Source: Planctomycetota bacterium
GTDB lineage: Bacteria; Planctomycetota; UBA1135; GCA-002686595
NCBI GenBank assembly: GCA_016220085.1
Contig: JACRIN010000072.1
Span: 38,905-102,904, forward strand
Direction of reading: 5' to 3'
DNA length: 64,000 nt
The notes beneath the pieces were generated by a model. The model was given only the letters and a program-made list of their open reading frames with translations, was not told the origin of the DNA and made no database searches. Each line of letters starts with the position of its first letter. Within the stretch, counting starts at the first letter, position 1. This document shows positions 45,561-55,078 of this stretch, piece after piece. The translations under genes were made by a program, and so were the position numbers.

Positions 45561-45661
45561 GACGCTCGGCGCGCGGGTGGCAACCCGGCTGCGCGACCTG
45601 CCCGCAGTTCCCGTGAGGCGCGCGAGGTCTTATCCTGGAGCGCTTCGCGGTCCCCTCCCCC

Positions 45662-47608
45662 ATGCCTTCCTTCCTCCTTTGCGCTGCGCTCGTCGGCGGC
45701 GGCGCTGCCGCGTTCGTCGGCGACACGCCCGAGCCCGCGAGTCGCACGCTCGCGCGCGAGCTCTCGACCTTCACCCGCCTCGCGGGCACGTCGGGTTCCG
45801 AGGTCGGCGCGGCGTGGGCGGCGCGTGAACTCGAACGCGCGGGGTTCACCGTCGAGCTCGATCGGCGCGAGGTCGTGCTCAGCTACCCGCGCAGGCTGCG
45901 ACTCGAGCTCTTCGACTCCGCGTCCGCACCCGAACCGGCGCTGCGGCGCGGCGAGCGCTTCGATCCGAACGCGCTGCCGACCGGCGACGTGCCGCTCTAC
46001 AACGCGTGGACGCAAAGCGGCGACGTGCGCGCCGAGGTCGTCGACGCGGGCTACGCGCTGCGCGCGGACTTCGAGCGGCTGAAAGCGGCCGGCGTCGACG
46101 TGCGCGGCAAGGTCGTGCTCGCGCGCTACGGCCACGCGTACCGCGGCGTCAAGCCCGAGCTCGCCGCCGAGTATGGCGCCGTCGCGGTGCTGCTCTGGAC
46201 GCCGAGCGACGAAGACGGCGCGGGCAAAGGCCCCGTTTGGCCCGACGGTCCGTGGAAGCCCGGGCACGATGGGCAACGCGGCTCGATCCTCTCGATGGCG
46301 CGCACGCCGGGCGATCCGTCGACGCCGCGCGGGCCCTCGGGCGCTCCGGGAGCGCGCGGCGAGCGACTGCGCGGCGCCGAGCTCGACGACTTGCTGCCGA
46401 AGATCCCGTGCGTGCCGATCGGCGCCGACGAGGCGGCGTACCTGCGCGCGCACCTCGCGGACGGTTCCGCCGATCCGAGCGCCGAGCCGATCGGACCCCG
46501 GCCCGCTGACGCGACCGGCCGGACTCCGCTCGGACCCGGGCCCGCGATCGTCGCGCTCCAGATCGACGCGCCGCGCGAGCTGCGGACGATCGTCAACGTC
46601 GTCGGGACGCTCGCGGGCAGCGGCGACGAGCTCGTGCTCGCCGGCGCGCACCGCGACGCGTGGGTGCGCGGCATGAACGACAACGCGTCGGGCGTCGTGA
46701 CGCTCTTGCGCGCCGCGGCGCACCTCGGCGAGCGCGCGAAGCGAGGTTGGAAGCCGCGCGCCTCGGTGCGCATCGCCTTCTGGGACGCGGAAGAGTTCGG
46801 TCTGATCGGCAGCACCGAGTACGGCGAAGGGCACGCGGACGAGCTCGCGAAGCGCGCGCGCCTCTACGTCAACACCGACTCGGGCTGCAGCGGCACCGAG
46901 TTCCATGCCGGCGGCTCGCCCGGGTTGATCGCGTTGTTGCGCACGGCGCTCGAGCGCGTCGACGATCCGGGCGCGTCCACGCCGCGCACGCTCTGGGAGC
47001 AATGGACCGCGAAGAACGCGACGCCGGCGCTCGGCTTCCCTGGCTCCGGTTCCGACTTCGCCGTCTTCCTCCACCATCTCTCGGTGCCGGTGGTCGACGT
47101 CGGCTTCGGCGGCGCGGGCGGCGGGCAGTACCACACGCGCTTCGACGACTTCGCGCAGGCCGATCGCTTCCTCGATCCGGGTTGGGTCGGGCACGAGCTC
47201 GCCGGTCGCTTCCTCGCCGAGCTGCTCGCCGAGGCGAGCGACCGTCCGCTCGCGATCTTCGATCCGAGCGAGGCCGCGCGTGCTCTCGCCGCAGCCGCGC
47301 GCGACGCGAAGCAAGTCGAGACGCTCGGCGCGGAGCGCGCGGACTCGCTCGCGCGCGCCTTCGACGCGCTCGCGGCGGCGCCGCACGCGAACGCCGCGGC
47401 GCGCTTCTACGCGCACTTCGCGGATCCCGCGGGCCTCGCCGGCCGCGCGTGGTTCAAAAACCGACTCTGGGCGCCGGGGCTCGAGACCGGCTACAGCGCG
47501 GAGCTCTTCCCGAGCCTCGCGCTCGCGCAGCGCCGCGGCGACGAAGCGCTCGACCGCGAGCTCGCGAGCTTGATCGAAGCGGCCCGCTCGCTGACCGCCG
47601 GCCCGTGA
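45662..47608 (+). CDS. M28 family metallopeptidase (glutamate carboxypeptidase II-like), PA domain inserted
   Basis: 648 residues with a signal peptide of ~20 residues. An N-terminal M28 part is interrupted by a PA domain (~residues 110-250, VVDAGYA...VRGKVVLARYGHAYRGVK...GAVAVLLW), then the catalytic core. Zinc ligands by position: His in AGAHRDAW, Asp in NDNASGV, Glu-Glu in WDAEEFGL, Asp in VNTDSGCSG and His in QYHTRFDD, the complete co-catalytic set. A helical C-terminal region resembles the transferrin-receptor-like dimerisation domain. It is a likely secreted amino- or carboxypeptidase. Residues ~223-236 have collagen-like Gly-X-Y triplets (GPSGAPGARGER). Its stop overlaps the first ABC gene, so it heads a four-gene operon. 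Confidence 0.93.
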   Translation: MPSFLLCAALVGGGAAAFVGDTPEPASRTLARELSTFTRLAGTSGSEVGAAWAARELERAGFTVELDRREVVLSYPRRLRLELFDSASAPEPALRRGERFDPNALPTGDVPLYNAWTQSGDVRAEVVDAGYALRADFERLKAAGVDVRGKVVLARYGHAYRGVKPELAAEYGAVAVLLWTPSDEDGAGKGPVWPDGPWKPGHDGQRGSILSMARTPGDPSTPRGPSGAPGARGERLRGAELDDLLPKIPCVPIGADEAAYLRAHLADGSADPSAEPIGPRPADATGRTPLGPGPAIVALQIDAPRELRTIVNVVGTLAGSGDELVLAGAHRDAWVRGMNDNASGVVTLLRAAAHLGERAKRGWKPRASVRIAFWDAEEFGLIGSTEYGEGHADELAKRARLYVNTDSGCSGTEFHAGGSPGLIALLRTALERVDDPGASTPRTLWEQWTAKNATPALGFPGSGSDFAVFLHHLSVPVVDVGFGGAGGGQYHTRFDDFAQADRFLDPGWVGHELAGRFLAELLAEASDRPLAIFDPSEAARALAAAARDAKQVETLGAERADSLARAFDALAAAPHANAAARFYAHFADPAGLAGRAWFKNRLWAPGLETGYSAELFPSLALAQRRGDEALDRELASLIEAARSLTAGP

Positions 47609-49347
47609 AACACCTCGCGCGACAGTTCCGGCGCTTCCTCACGTACAAGCGCACGCTCGCGTTCGGGTTGCTCTGCATCCCCTTCGCGAGCGCCGCCGAT
47701 CTGTGGCTGACGATCCTGGTCGGCGACGCGCTCGACGACCTGCGCACCGCGACCGACGCGCGCTTCCTCGCGACGCTGTTCTTCCTGATGCTCGGCGTCG
47801 CGTTCGTGCGCGGCACGTTCCGCTTCTATCAGCGTTGGTGGATCGTCGGCGTGTCGCGCTACGTCGAGATCGACCTCAAGCAGGCGCTGTTCGACAAGCT
47901 GCTCGCGCTGCCGCTGTCCTTCCACCACAAGAATCGCTCGGGCGACCTCGTCAGCCGCATCACCTCCGACGTCGAGAACATCCGGATGTTCCTCGGGCCG
48001 GGCCTGATGTACACGCTCGGCGCGGTGTGCATGTTGCCGTTGTCGATCGGGACGATGGTCGTGCTCAACGCGCCGCTCGCCGCCGCGGTCGTCGTGCCGC
48101 TGTGCGTGATGGGTCTCGGCATGTGGCTGCTCTCGCCGCGGCTCCAACGCCATTCGCTCGCCGTCCAGGAAGCGATGGCCGACATCAGCCAGCGCGCGCA
48201 AGAGACGTTCGCCGGCGTCCGCATCGTCAAGGGCTACGCGCGCGAGGACGAGCAGACGACCAAGTTCGACGCGGCGTCGCGGACCAACTACCGACACCAG
48301 ATCGAGCTCGGCAAGGCGCGCGGCTTCTCCAACGCGATCACGTGGGGCTCGAAGGACTTCACGTACCTGCCGATCCTCTTGATCGGCGGCTGGTCGATGA
48401 TCGACCGCGGCTTCGCGGCCGGCGACCTCTTCAAGTTCATCGACCTGACGTTCAAGGTCTTCTGGCCGATCATCGCGGTCGGTTGGCTCGCCGGCGTGTT
48501 CCCGCGCGCCCAAGTGAGCGCGCAGCGCGTCCAGGAGCTGCTCGACGCGCCGAACGAGATCGACGATCCGCCGGTGCCGAGGGAACTCGCGCCGGTTCGC
48601 GGTCACTTCGAGCTCGTCGACGTCGAGTTCACGTATCCGGGCGCGACCAAGCCGACGTTGTCGGGGATCACGTTCGAGGTGAGGCCCGGCGAGGTCGTCG
48701 GCATCGTCGGCGCGACCGGCTCGGGCAAGAGTTCGCTCTTGAACCTCTTCGCACGGCTGTACGACGCGCGCGGCCGCTTCGAGCTCGACGGCGTGCCGCT
48801 CGCGGAGCTGCGGCTCGCAACGCTGCGGGGCGCGGTCGGTTACGTGCCGCAGGACAGCTTCCTCTTCAGCGCGACGTGGCGCGAGAACCTGAGCTTCGGC
48901 TCGGAGCACGCGCTCTCCGACGCCGAACTCGCGGAGCTCGCCTCGCTCTCCTGCATGACCGACGAGGTCGCGCGTTTCCCGCAAGGCTACGACCAGACGA
49001 TCGGCGAGCGCGGCGTCACGCTCTCCGGCGGCCAGCGGCAACGCTCGTGCATCGCGCGCGCGCTCGCGAAGGACCCGCCGGTGCTGATCCTCGACGATTC
49101 GCTGTCCGCGGTCGACACCGAGACCGAGACCGCGCTGGTTCGCCACCTGAAGAGCGCGGGCCACGGCCGCACCGTCATCCTCTCCGCCCACCGGCTCTCG
49201 ACCGTGCGCCACGCCGATCGGATCGTCGTGCTCGACAAGGGTCGGATCGAGGCGATCGGCACGCACGACGAGCTCGTGCTGCGCGACGGCTGGTACGCCT
49301 CGACGTGGGCGCGCCAGCAGGCCCAAGAGGAGCTCGCGGAACTGTGA
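47605..49347 (+). CDS. ABC exporter half-transporter, degenerate ATP-site subunit
   Basis: 580 residues from the GTG at 47605, overlapping the peptidase stop (GTGA). Six transmembrane helices in the N-terminal ~320 residues, then a nucleotide-binding domain: Walker A GATGSGKSS, Q-loop VPQDSFLFS, signature LSGGQRQR, Walker B ILILDDSLSAVD, H-loop SAHRLS. The residue after the Walker B Asp is Asp instead of Glu, so hydrolysis at this site is impaired. This is the arrangement of heterodimeric exporters such as BmrCD/YheHI, where the partner carries the working site. Exported substrate unknown; by linkage to a chaperone and a peptidase it may be a peptide or envelope lipid. Confidence 0.94.
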   Translation: MKHLARQFRRFLTYKRTLAFGLLCIPFASAADLWLTILVGDALDDLRTATDARFLATLFFLMLGVAFVRGTFRFYQRWWIVGVSRYVEIDLKQALFDKLLALPLSFHHKNRSGDLVSRITSDVENIRMFLGPGLMYTLGAVCMLPLSIGTMVVLNAPLAAAVVVPLCVMGLGMWLLSPRLQRHSLAVQEAMADISQRAQETFAGVRIVKGYAREDEQTTKFDAASRTNYRHQIELGKARGFSNAITWGSKDFTYLPILLIGGWSMIDRGFAAGDLFKFIDLTFKVFWPIIAVGWLAGVFPRAQVSAQRVQELLDAPNEIDDPPVPRELAPVRGHFELVDVEFTYPGATKPTLSGITFEVRPGEVVGIVGATGSGKSSLLNLFARLYDARGRFELDGVPLAELRLATLRGAVGYVPQDSFLFSATWRENLSFGSEHALSDAELAELASLSCMTDEVARFPQGYDQTIGERGVTLSGGQRQRSCIARALAKDPPVLILDDSLSAVDTETETALVRHLKSAGHGRTVILSAHRLSTVRHADRIVVLDKGRIEAIGTHDELVLRDGWYASTWARQQAQEELAEL

Positions 49348-51215
49348 AAGCCTGGCGCAAGCCGACGGTCGAGCCCGAGGATCACCTGGACGAGATCCCG
49401 GTGCCGAAGTCCTTCGACGCGTCGCTCTTCGGTCGACTGATCGCCGAGGCGAAGCCGCACGCGAAGCTCTTCGTCGGCGCGTACGCCGTGCTCGTCGGGC
49501 TCTTCGCGCTCGAACTCGCGGGGCCGTGGATCCTGCGCGGCGCGATCGACGGCCCGGTCGCGCAGGCGGTCGACGCGCGCGCGCGCCACGCCGACGCGTT
49601 CCAGTCCACGGAGTTCGTGCACGACCTCTGGTTCTGGGCGACGCTCTACGTGGTCTGCGCGGGCGCGACGATCCTGTTCCGCTATCTCGAGGTCGCGCAC
49701 ATCACCCGCACCGGTCAAACGGTGATCGCGGACCTGCGCACCAAGCTCTTCCGTCACATCGCGTCGCTCGACCTCGCGTGGGTCGACAAGCGCCCGACCG
49801 GCCAGCTCGTCACGCGCGTCACCAGCGACATCGAGAACCTGAGCGAGATGGTGACCACGGGCCTCTGCACGCTCGCGTTCGACGTGGTCAAGGTCGTGGT
49901 CGCGGTCGGGGTGCTGTTCTTCCTGCACTGGAAGCTCGCGCTGCTGGTCAGCCTCTCGCTGCCGGTGCTGATCGGCGTCAGCCTCTTCTTCCGCGGCGGC
50001 GCGCGCGACGCGCACCGGCTGGTCCGCGCGCGACTCGCGCGCACCAACGGCTATCTGCAAGAAGTGCTCTCCGGAATCCGCGTGGTGCAGGTCTTCCGCC
50101 GCGAGGCGCGCGTGTCGGCCCGTTTCGCGGGCCTGCTCGGTCGCTACCTCGAAGCGAACATGCGCACGATCTTCCTGTTCGCGCTCGCGCTGCCCGCGCT
50201 CGACTTCGTGGTCAACGCGATCCAGGGAGCGACCGTGTGGACCGGCGGCATCGAGATCCTCGGCGAGCGGATGTCGTACGGCCTCTTCCTGCAGTTCTGG
50301 TTCTACGTCAAGCTCCTGACCAACCCGCTGCAGGAGCTCGGCGAACGTTACAACGTGCTCCAGTCCGCGTTCGCGTCCGCGGAGCGCGTGTTCGGCGTGC
50401 TCGACACGCGGCCGGGGCTCGCGCTCGCGCCGATGGCGAGCGCGCGCGGCGTCGACCTGCGCGAGTTCCGCGGCCACGTGCGCTTCGAGAACGTCAGCTT
50501 CGCCTACGTCGAGGGCGTCGAGGTCCTCTCCGACGTCACGTTCGAGATCCCGCCCGGCTCGACCGTCGCGGTCGTCGGCGCGACCGGCGCGGGCAAGTCG
50601 ACGTTGGTCAACCTGCTGCTGCGGTTCTACGAGCCGACGCGCGGTCGGATCACCGTCGACGGCGTCGACCTCCGCGAGTGGGACCTCTCCGCGCTCCGTC
50701 CGCGCTTCGGCCTGGTGTTGCAGGAGGACTTCCTCTTCGCGGGCACCGTGCGCGACAATCTGGTGATGGGTCGCGCCGAGATCGACGACGCCGTGCTCTC
50801 GGAGGCGCTCGAAGCGTCGCGCGCAGAGCCCGTCGTCGCCGCGCTCGCCGGGGGCCTCGACGCGCCGGTCGCCGAGCGCGGCGCGACGCTCTCGACCGGT
50901 GAACGCCAGTTGCTCGCGATCGCGCGCGCACTCGCGGGCCGGCCCGAGCTCGTCATCCTCGACGAAGCGACCGCCAGCGTCGACTCCGCGACCGAAGCGC
51001 GGATCGAGGAGGCCCAACAGAGCCTGCTCTCGGGCCGTGGCGCGCTGGTGATCGCTCACCGGCTCTCGACCGTCCGTCGCGCCGATCAGATCCTGGTGAT
51101 GCACCGCGGACGGATCCGCGAGCGCGGTCGTCACCAGGAGCTCCTGCGCCAGCGCGGCATCTACGCGCGCCTGCACACCCTTCAGTTCGCCGAAGCCGAA
51201 ATCCGCACCCCATGA
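49344..51215 (+). CDS. ABC exporter half-transporter, catalytic subunit
   Basis: 623 residues from the GTG at 49344, overlapping the previous stop. Longer N-terminal cytoplasmic segment, six transmembrane helices, then a nucleotide-binding domain: Walker A GATGAGKST, LQEDFLFAG Q-loop, Walker B VILDEATASVD with the catalytic Glu, H-loop IAHRLS. Its signature is LSTGERQLL rather than LSGGQ. Combined with the partner (LSGGQ but Asp-for-Glu), the dimer would have one canonical and one degenerate ATP site. It is exactly complementary to the 47605 subunit, confirming they form one transporter. The stop overlaps the chaperone start. Confidence 0.95.
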   Translation: MKAWRKPTVEPEDHLDEIPVPKSFDASLFGRLIAEAKPHAKLFVGAYAVLVGLFALELAGPWILRGAIDGPVAQAVDARARHADAFQSTEFVHDLWFWATLYVVCAGATILFRYLEVAHITRTGQTVIADLRTKLFRHIASLDLAWVDKRPTGQLVTRVTSDIENLSEMVTTGLCTLAFDVVKVVVAVGVLFFLHWKLALLVSLSLPVLIGVSLFFRGGARDAHRLVRARLARTNGYLQEVLSGIRVVQVFRREARVSARFAGLLGRYLEANMRTIFLFALALPALDFVVNAIQGATVWTGGIEILGERMSYGLFLQFWFYVKLLTNPLQELGERYNVLQSAFASAERVFGVLDTRPGLALAPMASARGVDLREFRGHVRFENVSFAYVEGVEVLSDVTFEIPPGSTVAVVGATGAGKSTLVNLLLRFYEPTRGRITVDGVDLREWDLSALRPRFGLVLQEDFLFAGTVRDNLVMGRAEIDDAVLSEALEASRAEPVVAALAGGLDAPVAERGATLSTGERQLLAIARALAGRPELVILDEATASVDSATEARIEEAQQSLLSGRGALVIAHRLSTVRRADQILVMHRGRIRERGRHQELLRQRGIYARLHTLQFAEAEIRTP

Positions 51216-53110
51216 TCCAGCGCTGCATCCTCGTGCTCGTCCTCGCTGGGTCGTCGCTGACCGCGCTCGCCTCGCCTTCGCGAGCCGGTGAGAACGGCGG
51301 CGAGCCCGCGCTGCGCATCACGTGGGGCGCGGAGCGACTCGAAGTCCCGCGCGACGAATTCGCGGCGTGGCTGCTCGCGTGGCGCGGCGAATACCTCGCC
51401 GTCGACTACGCGCTCGCGCTCAGGATCGAACGCGCCGCGGAGAAGGCGAACGTGCGGATCACCGACGCCGAGGTCGACGCCGCGCTCGACGCCGAGATCC
51501 AGGAGCGCGTGCAAGGCGCGTTCAACGGACGGCGCGAGGACTGGCTCGCGGAGCTCGCGCAGGTCGGACGGTCCGAGGCCGGCTACCGCGCCGCGCGTCG
51601 CGCGCAGGTCCGCGACGAGCTCTTCGTGCTCGCGCTCGCCGGCGAGAAGCGCGTGCACGATCCCGCGGCGCTCGCGCGCGCGTTCGAGCTCCAGTTCGGC
51701 CGCGGCGGCCGCCGCGCCGAGCTCGACGTCGTCCGCTTCGGCGTCGTGATCACCGCGGCCGAGACCGCGAGCCAGGAGGAGCGCGCTCGGCTCGAGGAAC
51801 GCGCGCGCCGCGCCGCCTACGAGAGCGCGAGCACGGTCGTCGAGCAGGCGCGCGGCGGCGCCGACTTCGCCGACCTCGCGCGGCGTTTCTCCGACGACGA
51901 GGCGTCGCGCGAGCGCGGCGGTCGGATCGAGGGCCTCTTCGAGCCGCGCTTCTGGCCGGAGCCGGCGCTCGACGCGCTCGCCGCGCTGCGCGAAGGCGCG
52001 ATCTCGGATCCGATCTTCGCGCGCGGCGCGTGGTGGGTGCTGCGCGCCCGCCGCGTCGTGCAGACCGAAGTCGAGGACGTCCGCGCGGAGCTCGAGGAGT
52101 TCCTGCGTCGCTCGCGGCCGACCACCGACGAGGTCGCGGCGTACGCGGAGTCGCTCGCCGACGCCGAGACGATCCTGCGCGAGCCCGCGCTCTCGAAGCT
52201 CGCGGGCGGCCCCGCCGACGAGATCGTCCTGCGGATCGGCGAGCGCGCGGTCAGCCGCGCCGAGTTCACCGCGTTCGCGCTGCCGGCGCGCGGCGAAGCC
52301 CTGCTCCAGAACTTCCTCGAACACTGGTGGGTCGGCGAGAAGGCCCGCCGCGCGGGGATCACCGTCGACGCCGCGGCGATCGAAACGCGGATCGACGAAG
52401 ACCTCGCGCAGAAGGTGCGCGACCTCTACGGCGGCAGCCGCGACAAGTGGCTGAAGGAGCTCTCGACCCAAGGCCGCACCGAGGATTCCTACCGTCGCGA
52501 GCAACGGATCAAGGCGCGCGTCGACTTGCTCGCCGACGGCGCGCTCACGCTCGATCGCGCGTGGTCGGAAGCCGACCTGCGATCCGCGTGGGAAGCGCGC
52601 TACGGCAAGGACGGCCGCAAGCTCGAGGTGCGGATGATCGCCAAGCGGCTCGAGCTGCCGGTGTTCGAAACCGAGCTGTCGCGCGAACGCTACGAGGAGA
52701 TCGTGCGCGCCAAGAAGAACGAAGTGCGCGCGAAGCTGGTCGAGCTCAAGCGCCGCGCGACCGCCGGGGAGAGCTTCGCCGCGCTCGCGAAGGCGGAAAG
52801 CGACGATCCGGAGACCAAAGCGCTCGGCGGCGCGTTCGCCGGCGGCTGGCGCGAAGCGCGTTGGACCCTCGAGCTCTCCAAGCTCGTCCGCGAGCTCCCG
52901 ATCGGCCGGATTTCCGAGCCGTTGGAGCTGCCCGAGTCGCTCGCGATCTTCGTCGTCGAGAAGGAGGAGCGCGTGCCGTTCGAATCCGTGCGCGCCGAGC
53001 TCGAACGCGCGCTGCGCGCCGAGCGTCCGACCGCCGCCGAACGCGCGGGCTGGATCAACCTCGGACTGCGCGAGCTCGCCGTCGAGCCCGCGCCCGGCCT
53101 CTATCGCTGA
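51212..53110 (+). CDS. SurA-like parvulin chaperone with internal duplication
   Basis: 632 residues with a signal peptide. The sequence is two copies of a SurA_N plus PpiC-like unit. The first N-domain runs over DAALDAEIQERVQ and the second over ETRIDEDLAQKVR, each followed by a similar [RG]-x-D-x-W-L-x-EL segment and SEAGYRAARRAQVRDELF or TEDSYRREQRIKARVDLL. The parvulin-like segments are GADFADLARRFSDDEASRERGG in the first copy and GESFAALAKAESDDPETKALGG in the second. It should be a periplasmic chaperone/prolyl isomerase acting on outer-membrane or exported proteins. The rotamase active-site residues are only partly kept, so a chaperone role is more likely. Translationally coupled to the ABC genes; its end overlaps the convergent gene by 10 bases. 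Confidence 0.85.
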   Translation: MIQRCILVLVLAGSSLTALASPSRAGENGGEPALRITWGAERLEVPRDEFAAWLLAWRGEYLAVDYALALRIERAAEKANVRITDAEVDAALDAEIQERVQGAFNGRREDWLAELAQVGRSEAGYRAARRAQVRDELFVLALAGEKRVHDPAALARAFELQFGRGGRRAELDVVRFGVVITAAETASQEERARLEERARRAAYESASTVVEQARGGADFADLARRFSDDEASRERGGRIEGLFEPRFWPEPALDALAALREGAISDPIFARGAWWVLRARRVVQTEVEDVRAELEEFLRRSRPTTDEVAAYAESLADAETILREPALSKLAGGPADEIVLRIGERAVSRAEFTAFALPARGEALLQNFLEHWWVGEKARRAGITVDAAAIETRIDEDLAQKVRDLYGGSRDKWLKELSTQGRTEDSYRREQRIKARVDLLADGALTLDRAWSEADLRSAWEARYGKDGRKLEVRMIAKRLELPVFETELSRERYEEIVRAKKNEVRAKLVELKRRATAGESFAALAKAESDDPETKALGGAFAGGWREARWTLELSKLVRELPIGRISEPLELPESLAIFVVEKEERVPFESVRAELERALRAERPTAAERAGWINLGLRELAVEPAPGLYR

Positions 53111-55047
53111 AGTTCGGCGCGGACCTCGCGCGCGAGCCGCGCGAGGTCGACGTCGTCGGGCGCGCGCGCCGACAGCCGATCGAGCAGGTCCGCGGCCTCC
53201 GCCAGGCTCGCGCGGCGCGCGTCGAGCTCGGTCTCGCTCATCGCTCGATTCGCGGTCGAGACCGCGAGCCTGCGCAGCAGCTCGAAATCCTCAGGATCGA
53301 ACAACGCCGCCTCTCGGAAGTCGCGCTCGGCGCCGGCGAAGTCGCCGCGGAACTGCCGGATCGCGCCGCGCAGCTTGCGCACGCCGAAGCGCTCCTGCGG
53401 GTTGCTGGGGCCTTCCGCCGCGTCGAGCGACGCGACGATGCGATCGAGCTCGTCGGTCGCGCGCGCGCGGTCGCTCGCCGCGGCCTTCGGATCGTCGAGG
53501 ACCCGCCGAGCGAGCCGATAGTCGACGTCCGCGAGCAACAGCGTCGCGCGCGGCGTGCCCGGATAGCGCAGCGCGATCGCCTCGCCGATCGCGCGCGCGC
53601 GCAGCAGATCGCCGCCGTCGGCGAGCAGCACGATCGCGAGGTTGTAGTCGCGCTCGTCGAGATCGCGTTGCCGCTGCGCGGCGTCGTACGTCGGCACGAG
53701 CACGATCGGCGCGGCGGCGAGCAACGCGCCGAGCACGAGTCCGCGGCGCTCGCGCCCGCGTCCGAGCACGTGCACCACCCATCCGCCGGCGTACACCGCG
53801 AGGGTCGGCACCAGGACGAGCCGCGCTCGCTCGCTCATCACCGTCAGCACGATCGTGCCGAGGTACAGCACGAAGAGCGCCGCACCGGGCCACGGGCTCG
53901 AGCGCCGCGCGAGCCACGCCGCCGCGAGCAGCCCCGCGAGCCCGAGCACGCCGACCAGCCCGAAGCCCGGCATTGGCGCCGCGAGCAACGGCACGAACGC
54001 GCGGTCCCAGTCGTAGAAGTGGTTGTCCGGCACTTCGTACGTGCCGAGCGCGAGGCGGAGCTTGCGCCACAGCGCGCGCAGGTGGAAGCCCGGGTGCTCG
54101 CGCATCGAGCGCAGCGTCTCGCCGAGCCAGAACGAGCTCGTCTCCGCGGGATCGAGCGCGCGACCGCTGCGCCGCTCGGCCTCGTGGCGCCAATCGGCCG
54201 CCTCGTACTTCGGCACGCCGCGCACGAAGTCGAACTCCTTCGCGACGCCGTACGGGTTGTCGAGGTTGTTGCCGCCGTAGAAGTTGGTGCCCGCACCGCT
54301 GGTGGTCAACACGAAGCGCCCGCCGACCACCTGGTTGCGCCACGCGACCGGCAGAAGCACGCACAGCACCCCGAGCACGACGCACGCGGCCGAGCTCGCC
54401 GCGCGCCGCCACGCGCGCTCGCGCAGCGCTTCGAGCGCGAGCGGCCAAAGGACGAAGCACGGCAGCAGCACGAGCATGTTCCCGCGCAACAGCGAGCCCA
54501 ACGCTCCGAGCGCGCCGACCGCCCACCACACGGAGCCCGACACGACGAAACGCCGCGCGCCGGGCTCGCTCGCCGCCGCGAGCAGCCACGCGAAGCCCGC
54601 GAACAGCGGCAGGAACAGGTTCTCCTTCAACAGGAGCACCGGGAACCAGATCGCGGGTCCGTGGAACGCGAGCAACGCGCCCGCGACCAAGCCCGCGGCG
54701 GGCCCGAACAGCCTGCGCGCGAGCCGCGCGACCAGCCAGACCGTCAGGACGCCGAGCACGACGTGCGCGCGGCGCGCGACCTTGCGTTGCGCCGTCGCGT
54801 CGCCGTCGACCGTCGAGTACAGCGCGCCGAGCGCGTACGGATACAAGGGCTCTTGGAAGAAGATCTCCTTGCCGAGCCACTCGCCGTCCGCGATCTCGCG
54901 CGCCCAGCGATCGTAGCTCTGCTCGTCGATCACCGGCCGATCGGCGAGCGGGTGCGCGCGCTCGTACTGCAGGACGGCGGTCCACCGCAGCCAGAACGCG
55001 GCGGCGAGCACCAGGACGAGGATCAGGCTCTCGAGCTTCTTCGACAC
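53101..55047 (-). CDS. GT39-like integral membrane glycosyltransferase with TPR tail
   Basis: 648 residues from a GTG at 55047. Residues ~1-430 contain 10 or more transmembrane segments. An acidic luminal loop after the first helix (ADRPVIDEQSYDRWA, with LYPYALGALYSTVDG) is typical of PMT/ArnT GT-C enzymes, whose Asp-Glu pair is catalytic. Residues ~480-648 are soluble helices resembling TPRs (ARAIGEAIALRYPGTPRATLLLADVDYRLA, GAIRQFRGDFAGAERDFREAALFDPEDF). It is paralogous in layout to the 11210-12895 protein, which lacks the TPR tail. A lipid-linked sugar donor and an envelope acceptor are likely. Confidence 0.78.
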   Translation of the reverse strand: MSKKLESLILVLVLAAAFWLRWTAVLQYERAHPLADRPVIDEQSYDRWAREIADGEWLGKEIFFQEPLYPYALGALYSTVDGDATAQRKVARRAHVVLGVLTVWLVARLARRLFGPAAGLVAGALLAFHGPAIWFPVLLLKENLFLPLFAGFAWLLAAASEPGARRFVVSGSVWWAVGALGALGSLLRGNMLVLLPCFVLWPLALEALRERAWRRAASSAACVVLGVLCVLLPVAWRNQVVGGRFVLTTSGAGTNFYGGNNLDNPYGVAKEFDFVRGVPKYEAADWRHEAERRSGRALDPAETSSFWLGETLRSMREHPGFHLRALWRKLRLALGTYEVPDNHFYDWDRAFVPLLAAPMPGFGLVGVLGLAGLLAAAWLARRSSPWPGAALFVLYLGTIVLTVMSERARLVLVPTLAVYAGGWVVHVLGRGRERRGLVLGALLAAAPIVLVPTYDAAQRQRDLDERDYNLAIVLLADGGDLLRARAIGEAIALRYPGTPRATLLLADVDYRLARRVLDDPKAAASDRARATDELDRIVASLDAAEGPSNPQERFGVRKLRGAIRQFRGDFAGAERDFREAALFDPEDFELLRRLAVSTANRAMSETELDARRASLAEAADLLDRLSARAPDDVDLARLAREVRAELQR

Positions 55048-55078
55048 GCGGAGAGGATGCCGGTCGAACGCACCGCGC

